Assembly (NCBI GenBank): GCA_964388985.1
Contig: CAYMCJ010000037.1
Location: 1 to 10,947, forward strand
Direction of reading: 5' to 3'
Source of the DNA: CAYMCJ01 sp964388985
GTDB taxonomy: Bacteria; Patescibacteriota; Patescibacteriia; Patescibacteriales; CAYMCJ01
DNA length: 10,947 nt
Shown: piece after piece, positions 6,140 to 10,947 of the stretch
Position numbering within the stretch: the first letter of the stretch is position 1
Layout: each line of letters starts with the position of its first letter
Made by a program: the position numbers and the translations under genes
Notes under the pieces: generated by a model
Told to the model about the DNA's origin: nothing
Database searches by the model: none
The model's input: only the letters and a program-made list of their open reading frames with translations

Positions 6140-6706
6140 ATGGCAGACGAACAAAAAAATGATGCCCCTCAATCCGCCTCCGCTGAAGCTACAGCGGACA
6201 AGGGAGAAAAGAAAGAGGAGGCTACAGCTAAAGCCCCAGTTGAGGAAACAAAAACTGAAGAGCTTAAAGCTAAAGAAGTTGCGCCGGTTGATGACGCTGG
6301 CGATGATTCAGCTGAGGTGGAAGTACCCGAGAAGTTTAAATCACTTGTTGAAGAGATTGAAAAAATGAGCGTTTTGGATTTGGCGGAATTGGTTAAAATT
6401 TTAGAGAAAAAATTCGGCGTGTCGGCCGCGGCGCCGGCAATGGCAATGGCGGCAATGCCGGGCGCGGGCGAGGGGTCCGCTCAAGCCGAGGAAAAAACCA
6501 GCTTTGATGTTGAATTGTCAGAAGCCGGCAGCAATAAAATAGCGGTAATTAAAGCCGTTAGGGCGATTACCGAGATTGGCTTAAAAGACGCCAAGGATTT
6601 AGTTGACGGCGCTCCCAAGGTGGTTAAAGAAGGCGTTAAAAAAGAAGAAGCGGAAGAAATAAAGAAGCAACTGGAAGAAGCCGGCGCTAAGGTTGTCTTA
6701 AAATAA
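6140..6706 (+). CDS. rplL: 50S ribosomal protein L7/L12 (bL12) with N-terminal extension
   Basis: The flexible stalk protein that recruits elongation and initiation factors and stimulates their GTPase. The normal family parts are all present: dimerisation domain about 63-94 (KFKSLVEEIEKMSVLDLAELVKILEKKFGV region), Ala/Met-rich hinge about 95-116, and the globular C-domain about 117-188 (EKTSFDVEL, KIAVIKAVR, GLKDAKDLVDGAPK, ending AGAKVVLK). The protein is 188 residues against the usual 120-130. The surplus is a Glu/Lys/Ala-rich, low-complexity extension of about 62 residues before the dimerisation domain. An in-frame GTG at 6317 would give a 129-residue protein of normal size, but it has no Shine-Dalgarno; the ATG at 6140 is kept because the frame stays open and acidic, and fits the operon spacing (75 bp after rplJ). 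Ends at a strong terminator. Confidence 0.95.
   Translation: MADEQKNDAPQSASAEATADKGEKKEEATAKAPVEETKTEELKAKEVAPVDDAGDDSAEVEVPEKFKSLVEEIEKMSVLDLAELVKILEKKFGVSAAAPAMAMAAMPGAGEGSAQAEEKTSFDVELSEAGSNKIAVIKAVRAITEIGLKDAKDLVDGAPKVVKEGVKKEEAEEIKKQLEEAGAKVVLK
6179..6198. repeat. Palindromic element inside the rplL extension
   Basis: A perfect 7-bp inverted repeat, TCCGCTG (6179-6185) and CAGCGGA (6192-6198), around a 6-nt loop. It encodes the SAEATAD part of the L7/L12 extension. From memory, SAEATADK-type peptides recur in unrelated Parcubacteria proteins, which would fit a dispersed palindromic element inserted in coding sequence; that link is not verified here. Confidence 0.5.
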
Positions 6707-6731
6707 AAATAAAATAATATAAAAACATAAC

Positions 6732-6762
6732 AAAAAAACAAGGTTTTTAACCTTGTTTTTTT
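6732..6762. terminator. Rho-independent terminator after rplL, symmetrical
   Basis: Fourteen paired bases: seven A, CAAGGTT (up to 6745), loop TTT (6746-6748), AACCTTG and seven T (to 6762). It sits 26 bp after the rplL stop. Because the A- and T-runs are symmetrical it could also stop leftward transcription. Confidence 0.88.
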
Positions 6763-6789
6763 GTGGCTATTTTAGTAAAAGGGATAAAA

Positions 6790-6820
6790 AATTCTCCGCT
6801 TTATTATTTGGCGGAGAATT
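6790..6820 (-). terminator. Rho-independent terminator for the leftward genes
   Basis: AATTCTCCGC (6790-6799) pairs with GCGGAGAATT (6811-6820), 10 bp around an 11-nt loop. Read leftward the stem is followed by a T-run (A-run at 6785-6791 on the + strand), but rightward it is not, so it serves the minus-strand gene ending at 6835. Confidence 0.75.
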
Positions 6821-6834
6821 AAGTAGGATATTTT

Positions 6835-7245
6835 TTAAATTTTTTCTTTAAAACAACTATCTAAAATTGTATTCAAATCAAGAAGCGGAGCAACTAAGTC
6901 CCAAAATAATTTTTTTTGTGTTGTTAAAATTTTTTTCCATTCTTCTATTGTTTCTTCAATTTTTTCAATCGCTTTAGATATTTCTTTTTTTGGCGGACGA
7001 TATCCATTTATAATGAGCTGTTGAAGAAATATGTTTAAAATCCGGATTTCTTTTTTTAATAAATTATAAGATGGCTCAATTTCAATTTTAATTATTGCTG
7101 TTGTAACTTCTTTAAATGTAGTTTGGCTAACAGGAAAAGGACAATTATATTTTTCCGGATCTAAACTTGGTATTTTTTTTAATTGTTTATTTAGATCATC
7201 TAAAAATTCAAGATAAGTAGCTAATATTGATTTTTTATCAGCCAT
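6835..7245 (-). CDS. Hypothetical helical protein, unknown function
   Basis: 136 residues, no signal peptide or membrane segment, so probably cytosolic. Predicted almost wholly alpha-helical: MADKKSILATYLEFLDDLNKQL at the start, a long Ile/Leu/Lys helix around 50-80, a PPKKE break at about 84-88, and an amphipathic Glu/Lys helix (about 89-107) running into a hydrophobic C-terminal segment. Two Cys (in YNCPFP and DSCFKE) are not arranged as a metal site. It has by far the best ribosome binding site in the window, GGAGGG five bases before the ATG. It is last of three leftward genes and ends at its own terminator. Together with the SemiSWEET gene it lacks the GCC/GGC/CCGG-rich coding style of the neighbours. 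I recognise no family. Confidence 0.7.
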   Translation of the reverse strand: MADKKSILATYLEFLDDLNKQLKKIPSLDPEKYNCPFPVSQTTFKEVTTAIIKIEIEPSYNLLKKEIRILNIFLQQLIINGYRPPKKEISKAIEKIEETIEEWKKILTTQKKLFWDLVAPLLDLNTILDSCFKEKI

Positions 7246-7250
7246 AATAT

Positions 7251-7256
7251 CCCTCC
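7251..7256 (-). promoter_or_regulatory. Strong Shine-Dalgarno GGAGGG
   Basis: CCCTCC on the + strand reads GGAGGG leftward, five bases before the ATG at 7245. It fixes that start and is the only clear ribosome binding site among the nine genes whose start is visible. Confidence 0.75.
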
Positions 7257-7323
7257 ATTCTGTTTATTTATTTGTAGTATCTGCTTGTTAAAAGGACGAT
7301 TATTTTATTATTTAAGCGGTTAT

Positions 7324-7584
7324 TTAATTATTTTTTTGGTATTTCAATTTGAGAAATAGTTGGTATATTACTATAATTCCCAATATTGAATTGCTTATAA
7401 TTAATGGACCTACTTTATTTATTACTCCATATAACCACCAAAAAATAGTACCAATAAGAGTTGTCAATATTAAGCCCAAAGACAGATACTGGACACTTTT
7501 TGTTTTATGAGATTTTATTACCTGCGGAATAAAACTGGCCGTAATAAATAGTGCTCCAAGATAACCAAACATTTCAAATTTCAT
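7324..7584 (-). CDS. SemiSWEET sugar transporter (PQ-loop / MtN3 family)
   Basis: An 86-residue three-helix membrane protein; SemiSWEETs work as homodimers that let sugars pass down their gradient. The PQ-loop signature SFIPQV (17-22) sits in helix 1, followed by KTKSV at 27-31, helix 2 around 33-53 and helix 3 around 59-80. Trp49/Trp50 and Asn65 fall where characterised SemiSWEETs have the pocket Trp and Asn. The start at 7584 (MKFEMFGYLG) is chosen over an in-frame TTG at 7623: it gives the normal family length and the extra 13 residues match nothing; Met5 (7572) is also possible. No sugar-pathway gene is nearby, so the substrate is unknown. No Shine-Dalgarno. In a host-dependent reduced cell, scavenging of sugars is a plausible use (inference). 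Confidence 0.88.
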   Translation of the reverse strand: MKFEMFGYLGALFITASFIPQVIKSHKTKSVQYLSLGLILTTLIGTIFWWLYGVINKVGPLIISNSILGIIVIYQLFLKLKYQKNN

Positions 7585-7693
7585 ATTTATAATTACGCTA
7601 TATGATAAAAAATAATTTTTCAAAGTTTTTGGTAGTTTAATTATTTTTTAAGTATAATCGGGGGTATAATTTTATATTTTTATATTTCTAAAA

Positions 7694-10048
7694 TTATTTT
7701 TCAAAATGCAGGCCGTCAGTTTCGCAAACCGAATTTTCATTTAAGAAATATATTTTTTTATTGGCTTCATCAATCTCAAAATCCTTTAAATCGGTAAAAT
7801 TATCATTTTTATACTGCATGATAAAATTTCCGGTTTTATCAAAAATTATTAAACGTTTACCAACCGGCTCAAGTATATAAATGTATTCCAATTTAGGCGA
7901 AACAATTATTTTTTTAGCCTGAGTTATCGGCGGCTCAACCGATTCCAATTCAAAATTTTCTTTTTTTCCTTTTAAATATTTTAATATTTCGCCATTGCTT
8001 TTTAAAATATAGACATAGCCGTCTATAGCCAGACTGACTGAATCATTTAAATCGGCCGTTTCTTTTATCCAGCCATCTCTGCCCGAGAATCCGTTGGCAT
8101 CTTTGTTAAAGCGGTATATTTGATTATTATTTTTGTCCAGCAAATATAGCCGGTTATTAAAGTTGGCCGAAGCTATTATTTTTTCCGGTCCGGCCGGCAG
8201 TTCAACCGCAAGGTTTGAAATTTTGTTATTGGCGGTAGTTAATTGCAAGAGGCTATTGTTATTTAAATAATAAATATTATTGTCTTTATCAACCGTTGGG
8301 AAGTTTAAAGTATTAATCGGGTTATTAGCGTCAATAATGGCGGAAATCAATTTATTTTCCAAGTCAAGATTATATATTGTTTTTTGTTTCTCATCCCCGC
8401 CGTATATTTTATTGTTAGCTAAAATTATATTTAAGACATCGGCCTGGCTGTTCAAGTTAGTGAAATCCGCCAGGACAGTCGGTTCAATATTTACCGCATG
8501 CCTGATTTTTTCCAGTTGTTGGTTGTGTTTATCCAAAAATAAGGCATATTCATCGGCTGTCTTTTCCGGGGTCTGCCTGATTTTTTCCAACAGAATCTCA
8601 ATCTCCGCCAAGATTTTTTTTGCCCCCTCTTCATTGCTGTATAGCAGGTGAGCGTCAACCTGATTTTGTTTTTGTTCAATAATTTTTATTAAATTAATAA
8701 TATTTTGCTCCTCTTCATTTTTTTTATTGGTTATTTTAGTAAAAGACAAATTAAACAGAAAGACGATGAGACAGGCGGCGGAAGTGATAAGCAGAATTTT
8801 GTTTTTAACATTTAACTCTTTAAGCCAGGTCCATAATTTTTTTAGTTTAAATTTAAGGGACTTTAAAGACAATTTAATTTTTCCAAAAAATTCAATTAAG
8901 CTGTCTTTGTTGGTTGAAATTTTAATTATATATATAAAAAGACCGGCCAGATAATATATTAGATTTTTTAATATTAAAGTAATCTTTTTAAGCGACACCA
9001 GGGATTGCTTTTTTTTGAAAAATATTTTTTCCTTAAGAATGATAGTTTTACGACCAGACATTTTTTTGACATTTGAAAAAGGAAGTTTACTTGAAATAAA
9101 ATTTATAAAATAACCATACCATTTTTTAAAATTAATGATTCCGGGGGGCGCTAAAAGTTTTTCCGTTTCTTCTTCGGTTTGATTCAGACTGGAAATAGAA
9201 TCCCCGGTCGGCTGGTAAGCTTTTAGTTTGTCTATTGTCGTTATTTCTTCCGGGCCGATTCCTGCGGAGCTTTTTATAATTATGCCTAAAAAAGAAATAT
9301 AAGCGTTTATTTTAGCCAAAATATTTTTAATTTGTTCAGCCGCTCCGGCCGGCGGCAGTTTGGTTATTATTTCAATCAGCTGCTTATTTGATAAATATTC
9401 CGGCAAGGCTTCGTTGGCAAGAAAGATATAGCCTCCCGGCGGTATTTTTCCGCTTATGACATTAGAAAATAATTTAGATAAGTTTATTTTTTGAGAAGAT
9501 TCAGAGTTTTTAGATTTAGAAGAGCTAATATCAGCCAGATTATATTTGTATTCATTATTGCCGGCCGGTTTGTCATTTTTTGAGTAAAGCCGTTTTTCAA
9601 CATTCATTTTGTCGCTGGTTTGTCTTTTATAGATAATAAAAGCATTGTTTTTTCCGATATTTGAAAAATGAAGATTGTTTTCATGGATGACGCCGATTGT
9701 TATATTTAAATCATTTGGATTTATTTTAATTTTTTCTTTTGACAAAAATTCAGATAAGGCAAGGTTAGTTTTTGCCAAAGCGGTTTCGAAGATGTGCTCA
9801 ATTTTTAAAGTGTTTATTCTTTCGCGCAGAATAATTTTTTCATTATGATAATAGTTATTATTAATATTGTTGACTAAGAAATTTATAATTTTCAGCGCCT
9901 CAGCCTTTTTTGAGTCAATTTCTATTAATACAAATAATTTCCCGGCCAATGATTCTTTGTTGGCATCGGGCTGGGCAATGAAAATTTCATTGGCAGTATT
10001 GGATTTTTGCCCCGAGTTTAAAGTAATTGAAGCAATTTTATTATACAT
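7694..10048 (-). CDS. Membrane protein with degenerate PP2C-like domain and beta-propeller
   Basis: 784 residues, no recognised name. Residues 1-260 read like a PP2C phosphatase fold: KLFVLIEID (37-45) where PP2C has its first Asp-bearing strand, a helix with AKTNLALSEFL (92-102), ITIGVIHENNLHFSNIGKNNAFIIY (116-140) at the GDSR-like strand pair, and PPGGYIFLANEALPEYLS (203-220) at the GD-x-LLLCSDGL position. The metal-binding Asp/Gly residues are replaced, so it is probably catalytically dead. A linker and a hydrophobic segment (357-376) lead to a very basic stretch (377-416), a membrane helix (418-436), a coiled coil (about 445-518), and repeated beta-strand units (about 520-784, for example NRLYLLDKNNNQIYRF, IYILEPVGKRLIIFDKTGNF) resembling NHL-type propeller blades. 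Basic residues before 418 put the propeller outside. A transmembrane sensor or envelope scaffold is inference; fold assignment is by eye. Confidence 0.75.
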   Translation of the reverse strand: MYNKIASITLNSGQKSNTANEIFIAQPDANKESLAGKLFVLIEIDSKKAEALKIINFLVNNINNNYYHNEKIILRERINTLKIEHIFETALAKTNLALSEFLSKEKIKINPNDLNITIGVIHENNLHFSNIGKNNAFIIYKRQTSDKMNVEKRLYSKNDKPAGNNEYKYNLADISSSKSKNSESSQKINLSKLFSNVISGKIPPGGYIFLANEALPEYLSNKQLIEIITKLPPAGAAEQIKNILAKINAYISFLGIIIKSSAGIGPEEITTIDKLKAYQPTGDSISSLNQTEEETEKLLAPPGIINFKKWYGYFINFISSKLPFSNVKKMSGRKTIILKEKIFFKKKQSLVSLKKITLILKNLIYYLAGLFIYIIKISTNKDSLIEFFGKIKLSLKSLKFKLKKLWTWLKELNVKNKILLITSAACLIVFLFNLSFTKITNKKNEEEQNIINLIKIIEQKQNQVDAHLLYSNEEGAKKILAEIEILLEKIRQTPEKTADEYALFLDKHNQQLEKIRHAVNIEPTVLADFTNLNSQADVLNIILANNKIYGGDEKQKTIYNLDLENKLISAIIDANNPINTLNFPTVDKDNNIYYLNNNSLLQLTTANNKISNLAVELPAGPEKIIASANFNNRLYLLDKNNNQIYRFNKDANGFSGRDGWIKETADLNDSVSLAIDGYVYILKSNGEILKYLKGKKENFELESVEPPITQAKKIIVSPKLEYIYILEPVGKRLIIFDKTGNFIMQYKNDNFTDLKDFEIDEANKKIYFLNENSVCETDGLHFEK

Positions 10049-10054
10049 AAAATA

Positions 10055-10083
10055 TTGACTATTAATATGTTATATTATACTAT
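10055..10083 (+). promoter_or_regulatory. Candidate rightward promoter for the winged-helix gene
   Basis: TTGACT (10055-10060, 5/6) and TACTAT (10078-10083, 4/6) are 17 bp apart. Transcription would start near 10090, giving a leader of about 118 nt before the ATG at 10208. Confidence 0.35.
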
Positions 10084-10103
10084 AAAAATATAAATAAGGA
10101 CAA
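10074..10103 (-). promoter_or_regulatory. Candidate leftward promoter for the PP2C-like/propeller gene
   Basis: Leftward, TTGTCC (10103-10098, 4/6) precedes a perfect TATAAT (10079-10074) with an 18-bp spacer, 25 bp before the ATG at 10048. It overlaps the rightward candidate promoter, so the two could interfere. Confidence 0.45.
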
Positions 10104-10207
10104 TAGACTGATTAAATGATACCTTTAATTGATAGCTTCTTCGGCGGAAGAGACAATTAGTTTAAAATTACGGTCAAGGTGGCTATTATTTAGTAAATTT
10201 AATAATT

Positions 10208-10816
10208 ATGATAGGGAAACTTTTCGGTTCAAACGCCAGAGTGAAAATTTTAAAATTATTCTTACTTCATCCAAACCAAAAATATTATATCAGGCAGTTG
10301 GCCAGAGCTTTGAAATTGCAGGTTAATTCCGTGCGCCGCGAGCTGGAAAACCTGGAAGAGTTTGGGCTACTTACTTCGGATATCGGCGTTGGAGAAGAGG
10401 ACAATAAATTATCCTCCGGCGCCACCAGCGGCCAGGAAAAAAAATATTTTCAAGCCAATAAAGATTTTGTTTTGTTTGAGGAGATAAAAGCATTAATAAT
10501 TAAGGCGCAGATACTGTACGAGAATGATTTTATTGATAAGCTGAAAAAAATCGGCCAACCCAAACTTTTTATATTAAGCGGTTTTTTTGTGAATGATTTA
10601 GACGCCCAATCGGATATATTGATAGTGGGCAGATTCAGCGGATTGAAATTGCAGAAAATAATCAGGGAATTGGAAAAAGAACTTGGCCGGGAGATTAATT
10701 ATACTTCAATGGATTTAAAAGAATTCAGGTACAGAAAGGATATTACGGATGTTTTTTTATACGGAATACTTGAGGGCAGGAAAATTGTGGCGGTTGACAA
10801 TATCGGCATTAGTTAG
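10208..10816 (+). CDS. Winged-helix protein with degenerate nucleotidyltransferase-like domain, putative regulator
   Basis: 202 residues. The N-terminal winged helix (about 1-85) is clear: MIGKLFGSNARVKILKLFLL, YYIRQLARAL, the recognition helix QVNSVRRELENLEEFGLL, then KKYFQANKDFVLFEEIKALI of the wing and linker. The rest (about 112-195) resembles the minimal nucleotidyltransferase fold: KLFILSGFFVNDLDAQSDILIVG at 119-141, then KLQKIIRELEKELGREINYT and DLKEFRYRKDITDVFLYGIL. The expected GS...DxD metal site is missing: SG replaces GS and SDIL has no second Asp, so transfer activity is unlikely. I recall similar HTH-plus-nucleotidyltransferase proteins as common in Patescibacteria. It diverges from the PP2C-like/propeller gene across 159 bp with overlapping candidate promoters, so it may control that gene or itself. 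The stop is TAG, the only non-TAA stop here. Confidence 0.82.
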   Translation: MIGKLFGSNARVKILKLFLLHPNQKYYIRQLARALKLQVNSVRRELENLEEFGLLTSDIGVGEEDNKLSSGATSGQEKKYFQANKDFVLFEEIKALIIKAQILYENDFIDKLKKIGQPKLFILSGFFVNDLDAQSDILIVGRFSGLKLQKIIRELEKELGREINYTSMDLKEFRYRKDITDVFLYGILEGRKIVAVDNIGIS

Positions 10817-10840
10817 TGATAGCTTCAAATAATATTTATG

Positions 10841-10877
10841 AAAAATATATGATAAATTTATAATTCATATATTTTTT
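10841..10877 (+). terminator. AT-rich hairpin with T-run after the winged-helix gene
   Basis: AAAAATATATGA (10841-10852) pairs with TCATATATTTTT (10865-10876), 12 bp, ending in a run of T, 24 bp after the stop codon. The position fits a terminator, but the stem has a single G-C pair, so strength is doubtful. Confidence 0.45.
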
Positions 10878-10947
10878 ATTTTGCCTTAAAAATATTTTTA
10901 TTGGTTTGGCGGGAAGGAGAGTGTATATTGGGAGATGATAGTTATAA

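Noticed and set aside
7585..7623. Longer SemiSWEET start at the TTG at 7623
   Set aside because: TTG start without Shine-Dalgarno; the added 13 residues exceed the usual family N-terminus, while ATG at 7584 gives the normal length.
8280..8651. 123-codon open frame on the + strand within the PP2C-like/propeller gene
   Set aside because: Shadow of the coiled-coil and propeller coding sequence; no family features or promoter.
10116..10160. 14-codon frame (MIPLIDSFFGGRDN) in the leader of the winged-helix gene, a possible leader peptide
   Set aside because: No Shine-Dalgarno at useful spacing, no codon bias or hairpin pair suggesting attenuation.
10130..10826. 10-bp direct repeat TGATAGCTTC flanking the winged-helix gene (10130-10139 and 10817-10826), as if a target-site duplication
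   Set aside because: Dozens of 10-mer pairs are expected by chance in a window this size, and there are no inverted repeats or transposase.
10914..10947. AAGGAG followed by GTG, TTG and ATG codons at the window end, a possible start of another gene
   Set aside because: The GTG frame stops at once, and the other starts are poorly spaced or have too few codons to judge.

Overview
The window looks like a scaffold from a Patescibacteria / Candidate Phyla Radiation genome, most likely a Parcubacteria-like lineage. This rests on AT-rich DNA, genes that mostly lack a Shine-Dalgarno sequence, nine TAA stops among ten genes (one TAG), surface proteins built from tail-fibre (S74) and WGEN-type repeats that I associate with this group, and a winged-helix protein fused to a degenerate nucleotidyltransferase-like domain. 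The taxonomic call is inference from remembered family distributions, not from a search. A run of exactly 100 N (5356-5455) marks an assembly gap.

Left part, + strand (3-4537): a 5'-truncated protein with two intramolecular-chaperone (peptidase S74) domains and a Glu-rich tail carrying identical 51-bp repeats; a secreted, C-terminally membrane-anchored surface protein with four YAWGEN-type repeats and a DDDGDG calcium-binding-like motif; and a small single-pass membrane protein 30 bp further on. These look like a cell-surface locus.

Middle, + strand (4549-6762): a complete two-iron superoxide reductase (desulfoferrodoxin), then the rplJ-rplL ribosomal stalk operon. The operon has a near-consensus extended -10 promoter, a recognisable L10 leader RNA, a terminator hairpin, and a 14-bp complementary pairing that would exclude the terminator. 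Together these make a readable transcription attenuator. The gap and a 56-bp repeat lie between the attenuator and rplJ. L7/L12 has an unusual N-terminal extension of about 62 residues that contains a palindromic sequence element. A strong hairpin terminator closes the operon.

Right part, - strand (10048 down to 6790): a 784-residue protein with a degenerate PP2C-like domain, a basic linker, a membrane helix and a predicted beta-propeller; then a SemiSWEET sugar transporter and an unrecognised helical protein that alone has a strong Shine-Dalgarno, ending at its own terminator facing the rplL terminator.

A divergent + strand gene (10208-10816) encodes a winged-helix/nucleotidyltransferase-like putative regulator and ends in an AT-rich hairpin. 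The last ~70 bases hold nothing I can call. I see no tRNA, rRNA, CRISPR array, transposase or phage structural module other than the S74-type domains.
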